From Anabaena sp051781005 (lineage in GTDB: Bacteria > Cyanobacteriota > Cyanobacteriia > Cyanobacteriales > Nostocaceae): DNA of 64,000 bases. The stretch lies in assembly GCF_051781005.1 (NCBI RefSeq), contig NZ_JBPWOA010000020.1, forward strand, positions 142,410-206,409, in the 5' to 3' direction. Every line of letters starts with the position of its first letter. Position 1 is the first letter of the stretch. A model generated the notes under the pieces. It had not been told where the DNA came from, did no database searches, and saw nothing but the letters and a program-made list of their open reading frames with translations. Shown here piece by piece: positions 41,935 to 50,347 of the stretch. Position numbers and translations under genes: made by a program.

Positions 41935-43068
41935 ATGGCCCGCGACTATTATGAAATTTTGGGTGTCTCTCGTGACGCCGACAAAGAAGAAATTAAACAG
42001 GCTTATCGCCGCCAAGCCCGGAAGTATCACCCAGATGTGAACAAAGAACCTGGTGCTGAAGAACGGTTCAAGGAAATCAACCGCGCTTATGAAGTGCTGT
42101 CTGAGCCAGAAACCCGCGAGCGTTATAACCGTTTTGGTGAAGCTGGTGTATCTGGTGCTGCTGCTGGCGCTGGCTTCCAAGATATGGGGGATATGGGCGG
42201 TTTTGCCGATATCTTTGAAAGTATATTCAGTGGCTTTGCTGGCGGAATGGGTAGTCCAACCCAGCAGCAAAGACGACGTAGTGGACCTGTGCGGGGTGAT
42301 GATCTACGCCTAGACCTGAAGTTAGATTTTCGGGAAGCGGTATTTGGTGGCGAAAAAGAAATTCGGATTTCTCATCTAGAAACTTGTGAGGTTTGTAGCG
42401 GTTCTGGTGCTAAACCAGGAACTCGTCCCCGAACTTGTGCAACTTGTGCTGGTTCTGGTCAAGTCAGACGTGTGACTAGAACACCTTTTGGTAGCTTCAC
42501 CCAGGTTTCGACTTGTCCTACTTGTAATGGAACGGGAACAGTAGTTGAAGATAAATGTGATGCTTGCGACGGTAAAGGCGCAAATCAGGTCACAAAAAAA
42601 TTGAAAATTACTATTCCGGCTGGGGTGGATAATGGCACACGTTTGCGAATCTCCCAAGAAGGTGATGCTGGTCAACGCGGAGGCCCACCTGGAGATTTGT
42701 ATGTCTATTTGTTTGTGAATGAAGATGAGGAATTCCAGCGCGATGGAATTAATGTTATTTCGGAAATTAAACTTAGCTACCTGCAAGCAATTTTAGGCTG
42801 CCGTTTGGAGGTGAATACTGTAGATGGACTTGTGGAGTTAATGATTCCCCCAGGAACTCAACCCAATACGGTGATGAAGCTGGAAAATCGCGGTGTTCCT
42901 CGTTTGGGAAATCCTGTGAGTCGGGGAGACCATATGCTAACGGTGTTAATTGATATTCCCAATAAGATTACCCCAGAGGAAAGAGAACTACTGGAGAAAC
43001 TGGCTAAAATTAAGGGAGATAGGACTGGTAAAGGTGGTCAAGGTTTTTTGGGAAATCTATTTAAGTAA
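41935..43068 (+). CDS. dnaJ: Molecular chaperone DnaJ (type I Hsp40)
   Basis: I start at the ATG at 41935 (MARDYYEILGVSRDADKEEI), the canonical N-terminus, giving 377 residues. The J domain has the HPD motif (KYHPDVNKE). Then come a Gly/Phe-rich stretch (about 75-115) and four zinc-finger repeats, CEVCSGSG, CATCAGSG, CPTCNGTG and CDACDGKG. Substrate-binding C-terminal domains follow (AGVDNGTRLRISQEGDAG, VELMIPPGTQPNTVMKLENRGVPRLG). DnaJ stimulates DnaK ATPase and delivers clients. The stop overlaps the next ATG by one base (TAATG), linking it to the sulfurtransferase and rsgA genes. Confidence 0.97.
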   Translation: MARDYYEILGVSRDADKEEIKQAYRRQARKYHPDVNKEPGAEERFKEINRAYEVLSEPETRERYNRFGEAGVSGAAAGAGFQDMGDMGGFADIFESIFSGFAGGMGSPTQQQRRRSGPVRGDDLRLDLKLDFREAVFGGEKEIRISHLETCEVCSGSGAKPGTRPRTCATCAGSGQVRRVTRTPFGSFTQVSTCPTCNGTGTVVEDKCDACDGKGANQVTKKLKITIPAGVDNGTRLRISQEGDAGQRGGPPGDLYVYLFVNEDEEFQRDGINVISEIKLSYLQAILGCRLEVNTVDGLVELMIPPGTQPNTVMKLENRGVPRLGNPVSRGDHMLTVLIDIPNKITPEERELLEKLAKIKGDRTGKGGQGFLGNLFK

Positions 43069-43325
43069 TGAGTGTATCTTCCCTGTTAACTCCTGATGCT
43101 CAACTGGATTTGCGCGGTACTCCTTGTCCGATTAATTTTGTGCGGACAAAACTCCGTTTGGAGCAAATGCCAGATGGTGGTTTGTTGGAAGTCTGGTTAG
43201 ATGCTGGAGAACCAATTGAACAAGTTCCTGATAGCCTGACAATGGCAGGTTTTCAAGTAGAAACTATTACGGATTGTTCTGGCTATTTTTCTCTGTTAGT
43301 ACGCCGTCCTGTAGTTGCCGAATGA
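43068..43325 (+). CDS. TusA-family sulfurtransferase-like protein
   Basis: The 85-residue protein has the TusA/SirA fold signature: AQLDLRGTPCPINFVRTKLRLEQMPDG, with the conserved Cys at residue 20, then LLEVWLDAGEPIEQVPDSL and a final strand. Classic TusA has CPxP; here it is CPIN, which keeps the cysteine but changes the second Pro. TusA proteins relay sulfur for tRNA thiolation and other pathways. The start overlaps the dnaJ stop by one base and the stop overlaps the rsgA ATG by four (ATGA), indicating tight translational coupling. Confidence 0.9.
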   Translation: MSVSSLLTPDAQLDLRGTPCPINFVRTKLRLEQMPDGGLLEVWLDAGEPIEQVPDSLTMAGFQVETITDCSGYFSLLVRRPVVAE

Positions 43326-44494
43326 AAGGTGAAACTCTTGCTAATGGACATTTATGGGGTACGGTGTTAGCTGTACAGGCTAATTTTTATCGAGTACAGA
43401 TGGATGAGGTGGTCGTAGGGGCGAAGCATTCGGAAAACAGCCTTTGGCAAAAACTGATAATTGATCGCCCGAATGCTTCGCCCTTACAGGAGTCAGAAAT
43501 AATAGAAATTTCTTCTTCACTGTCACCTTCTTCTCCCATTCTCCTCTGTACACGCAGAACACGCCTGAAAAAAATTGGTCAACAGGTGATGGTGGGCGAT
43601 CGCGTGATTGTGGAAGAACCTGATTGGTCTGGAGGGCGGGGAGCTATTGGTGATGTTCTCCCCCGACAAAGTGAGTTAGACAGACCAGCGATCGCTAATG
43701 TTAACCAAATCCTACTGGTATTTGCGGTAGCTGATCCGCCTTTAGAACCTGTCCAATTGAGCAGATTTTTAATCAAAGCTGAGTCTACAGGCGTTGATGT
43801 GCTGCTGTGCCTGAATAAATGTGATCTAATTTCCCCTCTTGAAAAACAGCAAATTAGCGATCGCTTACTGGCTTGGGGTTATCAACCACTTTTTATCAGT
43901 GTTCAAAACCAAATTAATATTGACCACATAGCAAACTATTTAAACAATAAAATTACTGTGATTGCTGGGCCTTCCGGTGTGGGAAAATCAAGCTTGATTA
44001 ATGGATTAATTCCCGATATCAACCTGCGAGTGGGAGAAGTTTCTGGGAAATTAGCCCGTGGTCGCCATACTACCCGTCATGTAGAATTATTTGAAATGCC
44101 CAGTGGTGGTTTGCTGGCTGATACTCCCGGTTTTAACCAACCTGATTTGGATTGTAGCCCAGAAGAATTAATTTACTATTTCCCAGAAGCCAGAAAACGG
44201 TTAGAAGTTGGTAGTTGTCGGTTTAGTGATTGTACCCATCGAGATGAGCCAGATTGTGCTGTGGGTAAGGACTGGGAACGATATACACATTATTTAGAAT
44301 TTTTAGAGCAAGCGATCGCTCGTCAAACCCATCTTAAGCAGCAAGCTGACCCCGAATCTAGTCTGAAGTTAAAATCCAAAGGCAAAGGTCAGAGTCAGTA
44401 CGAGCCAAAGCTAGAAAGTAAAAAATATCGCCGCATTTCCCGCAAAACTCAATTACAGGACTTACAGGAGTTATATCGAGAGAGTGAGGAATAG
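43322..44494 (+). CDS. rsgA: Small ribosomal subunit biogenesis GTPase RsgA
   Basis: The 390-residue circularly permuted GTPase matures the 30S subunit. Order: OB fold (GTVLAVQANFYRVQM), then G4 (LCLNKCDL), G1 (GPSGVGKSSLINGL) and G3 (LADTPGFNQPDL), then the zinc motif (CRFSDCTHRDEPDC). I start at the ATG at 43322, overlapping the previous stop. Between the first OB-fold strand and LLCTRRTRLKKIGQQVMVGDRV there is an extra segment of about 40 residues encoded by an in-frame palindromic repeat (43415-43487), absent from ordinary RsgA. The C-terminal tail is Lys/Ser-rich and ends QDLQELYRESEE. Confidence 0.93.
   Translation: MKGETLANGHLWGTVLAVQANFYRVQMDEVVVGAKHSENSLWQKLIIDRPNASPLQESEIIEISSSLSPSSPILLCTRRTRLKKIGQQVMVGDRVIVEEPDWSGGRGAIGDVLPRQSELDRPAIANVNQILLVFAVADPPLEPVQLSRFLIKAESTGVDVLLCLNKCDLISPLEKQQISDRLLAWGYQPLFISVQNQINIDHIANYLNNKITVIAGPSGVGKSSLINGLIPDINLRVGEVSGKLARGRHTTRHVELFEMPSGGLLADTPGFNQPDLDCSPEELIYYFPEARKRLEVGSCRFSDCTHRDEPDCAVGKDWERYTHYLEFLEQAIARQTHLKQQADPESSLKLKSKGKGQSQYEPKLESKKYRRISRKTQLQDLQELYRESEE
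43415..43487. repeat. Palindromic GGGGCGAAGCATTCGG repeat inside the rsgA reading frame
   Basis: The arms gtaggggcgaagcattcgg (43415-43433) and ccgaatgcttcgcccttac (43469-43487) match with one mismatch. They are separated by 35 bases and translated in rsgA as VVGAKHSENS and RPNASPLQ. The length keeps the frame open. Confidence 0.8.
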
Positions 44495-44506
44495 GGGATT
44501 GGTCAG

Positions 44507-44584
44507 GAGTACTGAGTATCGAGTATCGAGTACCGAGTATCGAGTACCGAGTACCGAGTACCGAGTATTGAGTATTGAGTACTG
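44507..44584 (+). repeat. Heptanucleotide tandem repeat (GAGTACC/GAGTATC)
   Basis: Ten to eleven seven-base units of gagtatc, gagtacc or gagtatt lie between the rsgA stop and the branching enzyme gene. No coding role is evident; a short open frame across them is a by-product of the 7-base period. Confidence 0.9.
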
Positions 44585-44765
44585 TAATTGGTCATTGATA
44601 TTTCTCCCCTGCCCCCTACCTGCTCCTAAGACAAATATTTACGGACACCTACTTAATTTTTTATTCCCTCAACTCCTGCAAAAATGAGCCCAATAAAGTC
44701 TTAAAATATTGTTAATTTCAGCCAAATCTCCCGACCTTCAATTTACAGAAACACACAGAATTATT

Positions 44766-46355
44766 ATGGCTATAGGCTACGTTGCACTTGTACTTCACGC
44801 ACATTTACCCTTCGTTCGTCACCCAGAAAGTGACTACGTGCTGGAAGAAGAATGGCTCTATGAAGCCATCACCGAAACATATATCCCCTTATTGAAAGTA
44901 TTTGAAGGCTTAAAGCGAGACGGTATCGACTTTAAAATCACGATGAGTATGACACCTCCCCTCGTGTCAATGCTACGTGATCCTCTGCTACAAGAACGCT
45001 ATGACGCACATTTAGCTCAACTAGAAGAACTTATAGAACTAGAAGCCGAGCGCAATGTCCAAAACGGTCATCTTCGTTATTTAGCTGAACATTACGCAGC
45101 TGAGTTCAACGAAGCGCGTGAGCTATGGGAACGCTATGGTGGTGATTTAGTAACAGCTTTTAAAGGATTCCAAGATACTAATAACCTAGAAATTATCACT
45201 TGCGGTGCTACTCACGGGTATTTACCGCTGATGAAAATGTATCCCCAAGCTGTATGGGCGCAAATTCAGGTAGCTTGTGAACATTACGAAGAAACTTTTG
45301 GCAAAGCACCCAGAGGTATTTGGTTGCCAGAATGCGCCTACTATGAAGGTTTAGACCGAATGTTGGCGGACGCAGGTTTGCGTTATTTCCTCACTGATGG
45401 ACATGGTATTTTATACGCCCGTCCCCGTCCTCGCTTCGGTACTTATGCCCCCATTTTCACTGAGCCTGGTGTAGCAGCCTTTGGTCGAGATCATGAATCG
45501 TCTCAACAGGTATGGTCTTCTGAAGTCGGCTATCCTGGTGCAGCTGAATATCGGGAATTTTACAAAGATTTGGGCTGGGAAGCTGAATATGAGTATATTA
45601 AGCCTTACATCATGCCTAATGGTCAGAGGAAAAATACAGGTATTAAGTATCATAAAATTACAGGACGTGGCTTAGGTCTTTCTGATAAAGCACTTTATGA
45701 TCCTTATTGGGCTAAAGAAAAGGCGGCAGATCACGCCGCTAATTTTATGTATAACCGTGAACGGCAATCTGAGCATTTACACGGTATCATGGGTCGCCCG
45801 CCAATTATTGTTTCACCTTATGACGCAGAGTTATTTGGCCATTGGTGGTATGAAGGCCCTTGGTTTATTGATTACCTGTTCCGTAAGTCTTGGTATGACC
45901 AAGGAACTTATGAAATGACCCATTTAGCTGATTATTTGCGGGCTAATCCCACTCAACAGGTTTGTCGTCCTGCTCAGTCGAGTTGGGGTTATAAAGGGTT
46001 TCATGAGTATTGGTTAAATGAGACAAATGCCTGGGTTTACCCACATTTACACAAAGCTGCGGAACGGATGATAGAAATATCCACCTTGGAACCAGAGGAT
46101 GAGTTGCAGTGGAAAGCTTTAAACCAAGCAGCACGGGAGTTATTATTAGCACAATCTTCAGACTGGGCGTTTATTATGCGGACGGGAACAATGGTTCCTT
46201 ATGCAGTGAGAAGAACGCGATCGCACTTAATGCGGTTTAATAAACTGTATGAAGATGTGAAAGTTGGTAAAGTTGATAGCGGTTGGCTGGAAAAAGTAGA
46301 GTTAATGGATAATATTTTCCCCAATATTAACTATCGCTCTTATCGTCCAATGTAG
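44766..46355 (+). CDS. Glycoside hydrolase family 57 1,4-alpha-glucan branching enzyme-like protein
   Basis: I start at the ATG at 44766 (MAIGYVALVLHAHLPFVRHP), a typical GH57 N-terminus, giving 529 residues; an in-frame ATG at 44709 adds 19 unrelated residues. GH57 motifs: HAHLPFVRHPE (motif 1), TCGATHGYLPL (motif 2), RGIWLPECAYYEG with the nucleophile Glu (motif 3), SPYDAELFGHWWYEGP with the acid Asp (motif 4), and a C-terminal helical domain with CRPAQSSWGYKGFHEYW. The family introduces alpha-1,6 branches into glycogen; some members are uncharacterised. A bidirectional terminator follows. Confidence 0.9.
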   Translation: MAIGYVALVLHAHLPFVRHPESDYVLEEEWLYEAITETYIPLLKVFEGLKRDGIDFKITMSMTPPLVSMLRDPLLQERYDAHLAQLEELIELEAERNVQNGHLRYLAEHYAAEFNEARELWERYGGDLVTAFKGFQDTNNLEIITCGATHGYLPLMKMYPQAVWAQIQVACEHYEETFGKAPRGIWLPECAYYEGLDRMLADAGLRYFLTDGHGILYARPRPRFGTYAPIFTEPGVAAFGRDHESSQQVWSSEVGYPGAAEYREFYKDLGWEAEYEYIKPYIMPNGQRKNTGIKYHKITGRGLGLSDKALYDPYWAKEKAADHAANFMYNRERQSEHLHGIMGRPPIIVSPYDAELFGHWWYEGPWFIDYLFRKSWYDQGTYEMTHLADYLRANPTQQVCRPAQSSWGYKGFHEYWLNETNAWVYPHLHKAAERMIEISTLEPEDELQWKALNQAARELLLAQSSDWAFIMRTGTMVPYAVRRTRSHLMRFNKLYEDVKVGKVDSGWLEKVELMDNIFPNINYRSYRPM

Positions 46356-46519
46356 TTAAGCTATTCTGCTCTTAAACTGTAATAACCTAAATAAGTTTTG
46401 TAGGGTAGGCATCCTTGAGCGCCCAAATGCGTTAATAGCTTTCAACAAGATTATTATTTCTATCGCAGTTTGATGCAGCGCAGCTAAGAAATAAGTATAG
46501 TATGTTAAATACTAATAGC

Positions 46520-46553
46520 AAAACCCCCAGCACCATGACTGGGGGTTAATTTT
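46520..46553. terminator. Bidirectional intrinsic terminator
   Basis: A nine-base perfect stem, aacccccag (46522-46530) with ctgggggtt (46539-46547), is flanked by A residues on the left and taatttt on the right. It sits between the convergent GH57 and Psb35-like genes and can serve both. Confidence 0.85.
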
Positions 46554-46583
46554 GTAGACATTTTATTACAGTGGCCTTTACTA

Positions 46584-46811
46584 CTATTGGGGTAAAGTGC
46601 GGCTTGCATAAGCATCCATTACATAAGCAGGAGTGCGATTACTATAGTCTATTTCCACACCAGTGATAGACTGCGCTAACTGCTCAAAAGACTCAGAACG
46701 CCAGTTACGTTCATGAATTGGCTTGGTTTGCTCACCCATAAAATAAGCCAGAGAACCTACAACTGAAGCTGCTACCCAACCTACAACGATTAGCGCAATT
46801 AATATAGTCAT
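46584..46811 (-). CDS. Small single-helix membrane protein, Psb35-like
   Basis: The 75-residue protein has one N-terminal transmembrane helix (MTILIALIVVGWVAASVVGSLAYF) followed by a soluble tail, GEQTKPIHERNWRSESFEQLA and VEIDYSNRTPAYVMDAYASRT. From memory this resembles the Psb35 (Ssl2148-type) family, a small protein found with CP47 and PSII assembly intermediates in Synechocystis; I cannot confirm orthology. It shares a terminator with the GH57 gene. Confidence 0.6.
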   Translation of the reverse strand: MTILIALIVVGWVAASVVGSLAYFMGEQTKPIHERNWRSESFEQLAQSITGVEIDYSNRTPAYVMDAYASRTLPQ

Positions 46812-47505
46812 TCTGGAACCTCGTGTTTTAACTTGTGTTGCTTTATGTAAATAAATATAACAAATGTAAACAAAATTTGCAAACTATCCATAAGGTGTGC
46901 TAACCGATAAGATGGGTGAGGTATTCCACACTGTCATCATTTCAAGGCGTGACAAAAATCCGCTAAAAACAAAAAATACGTTTTATGAAACATTGATAGA
47001 AGTTAAAACTGTTAATTCACCAGGACTGACGCACTGAAATGTAAAACTGTCATTCTGAGCGCAGCGAAGAATCTCTCCAGAAGTTGAAACACCTATTCTA
47101 CCGTTCTCAACTTGGCTGAGTGCGTAAGTCCTATTCACTACAAATAAACTTAGGGACTTCCAATTAAAAAAATACCCAAAAATTTCTTGTGGTGCGGGCA
47201 TCTTGCCCGCAAATCATCAAGGACGGGCAGGATGCCCATCCCACAAAATTGGGTAATTTATTTTTTGGTGATCCCTTAGTCCTTGATAGATTAGTATAAA
47301 AGGATACGACTAACTTATAGATTCAAACCTGGATCTGTTTTTGCTTTAGAAACAATAAGTAAATTTTGTGACAGAATTAGTATAAGATTTCCCAACCTTA
47401 TCTTTTTCACTCTAGTTATCATCTTCCCAATCAAGCAAACCCAAAACTAGTCCTCCTCCCTTGTAGAAATAGGTTAACTCACAAATATTGTTCAATAAGA
47501 CATAA
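46812..47505. other. 694-base gap with a REP-type palindrome pair
   Basis: It includes the promoter side of the Psb35-like gene, a dispersed cattctgagcgcagcgaagaatct sequence (47051-47074), a REP-type inverted pair (47187-47246), and the leader of the kinase-GUN4 gene. I find no ORF with coding support. Confidence 0.5.
47187..47246. repeat. REP-like palindrome pair related to the repeats around the RAYT gene
   Basis: Ttgtggtgcgggcatcttgcccgc (47187-47210) and gggcaggatgcccatcccacaa (47225-47246) are inverted, diverged copies of the GGGCAGGATGCCCACCCCACA sequence that flanks the transposase at 62.3-63 kb. They are about 14 bases apart, like a two-REP (BIME) unit. Confidence 0.75.
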
Positions 47506-48852
47506 ATGAAACTTTGGCAGCCCAATCAACATCTAAATAATGGTAGATTTATTATCCAAAGAGTGATGCGTAGCGGTGGCTTTGGAGTCACTTATAGCAT
47601 CAGAGAAAAAGCTACATCTAAATTATTTGTTCTCAAAGCTCTCAATTATATTCAACAAAATAAAGTAGATTTTAAACAGCTACAGGTAAAGTTTGTCAAT
47701 GAAGCAGTTCGGTTAGCAAGATGTTCTCATCCTCATATTGTCAAAGTCTATGAAGTGATCCAAGAAGATGGACTTTGGTGCATGATCATGGAATATATAG
47801 ATGGAGAAGATTTAGCAGAATATATTAATGATAATGGAGTGTTAGCAGAAGAAGAAGCACTACTATATATTGATCAAATTGCACAAGCTTTAGAATATAT
47901 TCATCACCAAGGATTTTTACATCGAGATATCAAACCTAGTAATATCTTATTACGTCGGGGAAAATTAGAAGTAGTGTTAATAGATTTTGGGTTAGCCAGA
48001 GAGTATAGCAACGGTCAAATCAAAAGTATGACTAATGAGAGAACCGATGGTTATGCACCAATTGAACAATATCAAAAAAGAGGTAATTTTGGTGCTTATA
48101 CCGATGTTTATGCCTTAGCTGCTACCCTCTATACTTTACTGACTAAAAAAGTACCTATACCTGCTGAATATAGAAACAAAAATAATACTTTACCACCACC
48201 AAAGCAATTTAATTCACAAATTAGCGATAGAGTAAATGATGCGATTCTTCAGGGAATGGCTTTGGAACCAGAAAATCGTCCTCAGTCGGTATTTGAGTTT
48301 AGAGAATTACTAGGTCTAGCTAGTATGTTACCTTCTCAAGAGATAGAGGAAAAACTAATTTCAGTAGTGGGAATGGACTACACTCGATTACGGGAATTAC
48401 TTGCATCTGGGAAATGGAAAGAAGCAGATGAAGAAACAACACGAGTAATGTTAGCCGTAGTAGGAAGAGAAAATGACGGTTGGTTAAGTGAAAAAGATAT
48501 TTATAATTTCCCTTGTCAAGATATACGTACTCTTGACCAATTGTGGGTGAAATATAGTAATGGCAGGTTTGGGTTTTCTGTGCAAAGACGTATTTATCAA
48601 AGTCTGCGAGGAACTAGAAAATTTCACCGAGAAGTTTGGGATGCTATTGGTGATAAAGTTGGTTGGAAGAAAGATAAAAAGTGGATGTATTATGATGATT
48701 TGACCTTTGATATTACAGCACCAGAAGCCCATTTACCAAGTGGAATTTTTTGGTTTGATTCATGGTGGGGTCGTTATGGGTGGTTTTTATTAGATGGAGT
48801 AGAAAGGCGGTTTTATTATTTAGTAGCGCGAGTGATTAAGTGTAATATATAA
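47506..48852 (+). CDS. Serine/threonine protein kinase with C-terminal GUN4 domain
   Basis: The 448-residue protein joins a complete Hanks-type kinase (about 8-265) to a GUN4 domain (about 285-430). Kinase motifs: VMRSGGFGVTYSI glycine loop, Lys in LFVLKALN, FLHRDIKPSNILLRRG, VLIDFGLARE and DGYAPIEQY. GUN4 motifs: TRLRELLASGKWKEADEETTRVML, FPCQDIRTLDQLWVKYSNGRFGFSVQRRIY. Free-standing GUN4 binds porphyrins and activates magnesium chelatase, so this kinase may sense tetrapyrroles or related ligands. That is inferred; no ligand is known. The GUN4 part lacks a membrane anchor. The gene is monocistronic. Confidence 0.92.
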   Translation: MKLWQPNQHLNNGRFIIQRVMRSGGFGVTYSIREKATSKLFVLKALNYIQQNKVDFKQLQVKFVNEAVRLARCSHPHIVKVYEVIQEDGLWCMIMEYIDGEDLAEYINDNGVLAEEEALLYIDQIAQALEYIHHQGFLHRDIKPSNILLRRGKLEVVLIDFGLAREYSNGQIKSMTNERTDGYAPIEQYQKRGNFGAYTDVYALAATLYTLLTKKVPIPAEYRNKNNTLPPPKQFNSQISDRVNDAILQGMALEPENRPQSVFEFRELLGLASMLPSQEIEEKLISVVGMDYTRLRELLASGKWKEADEETTRVMLAVVGRENDGWLSEKDIYNFPCQDIRTLDQLWVKYSNGRFGFSVQRRIYQSLRGTRKFHREVWDAIGDKVGWKKDKKWMYYDDLTFDITAPEAHLPSGIFWFDSWWGRYGWFLLDGVERRFYYLVARVIKCNI

Positions 48853-48881
48853 AATCAATGATTCTGCGCGGTAATTTATGA

Positions 48882-49943
48882 TTAATCAACAATAGTTTCT
48901 TTGGGATGAGAAATATTTATAGATTGCAACATTCTTTCTCGTTTTTTACGGGCAATTTCTTGTAAATCAACAGTTTTATCAGTCTCATCTACAATTTCAC
49001 CAGTTATTACCTCTAGTACATCCTCTAAAGTAATAACACCAGCTACACACCCATATTCATCAACAACTACTGCAAGATGTTCACGGGCTTCTATGAAGTT
49101 TTTCAGAAGTTTATCAGCCCGGATTATCTCAGGAACAAAGCGAACATTTCGACATAAATCTGCAATTTTTTTATCATTACTACCCTCAATCATTGCTGTT
49201 AGTAAGCTTTGTTTGAGAGCAAATCCAATAACTTGATCAATAGATTCATCAATAACAATAATTCGCGTATGTTGAGAAGCAATAATATCTGCTTTAGATT
49301 CAGCAAGAGTTAAATTACCACGTATATAGGTCAGCATAATTTGGGGTGTCATCAAATCTGAAGCTGTCACATCATTTAATCTAAACACCCTTTGAATCAT
49401 TTCAGCTTCATCGCTTTGGATAATTCCTTCTTGTTGACCAATATTTGCTAATAGTTTGATTTCAGCCTCATTTGTTGTTGGTTTTTTTCTCCCTTTAGAA
49501 AAGGGTGCAGTGACATTTTCTAGAATCCATACTAAAGGCGTAAAAGCAATAGAAAGTCCAGTGATAGGTATAGCTGTAAGTATGGCTATTTGTTCAGAAT
49601 ATCTCTCTCCAATTGTCTTGGGGATAATTTCTCCAAAGATAATAATCATAAATGTTAGTATTCCTGAGAATACACCGAGCCAATTATCTCCTAATACTTG
49701 AGTCGCAATATTACCTGTAAGAATACTACCAATAATGTTGAAAGTATTATTGAGAATGACAATAGTAGCAATAGGTCGATTCATGTTTTCACGAATCGCT
49801 AGAAGTGCAACTGCGGCTGGATTTTTCGATTGAGCTAATTGTCTAACTCTCAACGTTGAAACTGAAAACAGCGCCGTTTCTATACTAGAACAAAGTGCTG
49901 AACCTACAATAATAATGAATACGGTAATTATAAGCTTTAGCAT
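48882..49943 (-). CDS. CNNM/HlyC-CorC family membrane protein with CBS domains
   Basis: I use the ATG at 49943 (MLKLIITVFIIIVGSALCSSIETALFSVS). Residues 1-180 form the DUF21 membrane domain with three to four helices, including IIIFGEIIPKTIGERY. Two CBS domains follow (MTPQIMLTYIRGNLTLAES, RFVPEIIRADKLLKNFIEA, VVVDEYGCVAGVITLEDVLEVITGEIVDE). The family is linked to magnesium/cation transport and is sometimes misnamed haemolysin. The C-terminal CorC_HlyC domain found in many members is missing, so this is a short form. The kinase gene converges on it (gap 29 bases). Confidence 0.87.
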   Translation of the reverse strand: MLKLIITVFIIIVGSALCSSIETALFSVSTLRVRQLAQSKNPAAVALLAIRENMNRPIATIVILNNTFNIIGSILTGNIATQVLGDNWLGVFSGILTFMIIIFGEIIPKTIGERYSEQIAILTAIPITGLSIAFTPLVWILENVTAPFSKGRKKPTTNEAEIKLLANIGQQEGIIQSDEAEMIQRVFRLNDVTASDLMTPQIMLTYIRGNLTLAESKADIIASQHTRIIVIDESIDQVIGFALKQSLLTAMIEGSNDKKIADLCRNVRFVPEIIRADKLLKNFIEAREHLAVVVDEYGCVAGVITLEDVLEVITGEIVDETDKTVDLQEIARKKRERMLQSINISHPKETIVD

Positions 49944-50347
49944 ATAGTTTCCCAAGTATGGGAAGATGGGATTTGGATTAGCTAATAACCTGAATAAGTT
50001 AATTTACGCTTTAATGATTATAGCGTGATTTCCAACGTCCCCAGTATAAAAATCTTTTGGTGTGACAATTTTATGATTACTGTATGTTCTCACTTACCGA
50101 GCAAAGGCTATATCCAGAAGTGTTGAATGTTAAGATTTTGAGTATATTGCCCAAGTTGTGCATTGGTATTGGTGATACCAAATTTGAGAAGTTAATGACT
50201 CTATTCTCAATAAACAGACAATTTGGCCTGGGTTAAACACAAAGATTGTAAAGTTGTGTTGCGAGATTCAACACTTCTGGGCTATATCCTATTGTGAAGC
50301 AAGGGTTTTGTCCACAATGGTTAGTTATCTAATATTAGTAGAGTCAG
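49944..50347. other. Intergenic region with an inverted-repeat element
   Basis: About 400 bases without a gene. The exact 15-base arms ccagaagtgttgaat (50114-50128) and attcaacacttctgg (50266-50280) enclose 137 bases of non-coding DNA that includes a ggtat/atacc hairpin near 50165-50180. This looks like a small non-autonomous element. A promoter for the leftward CNNM gene must lie at its left end. Confidence 0.5.
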
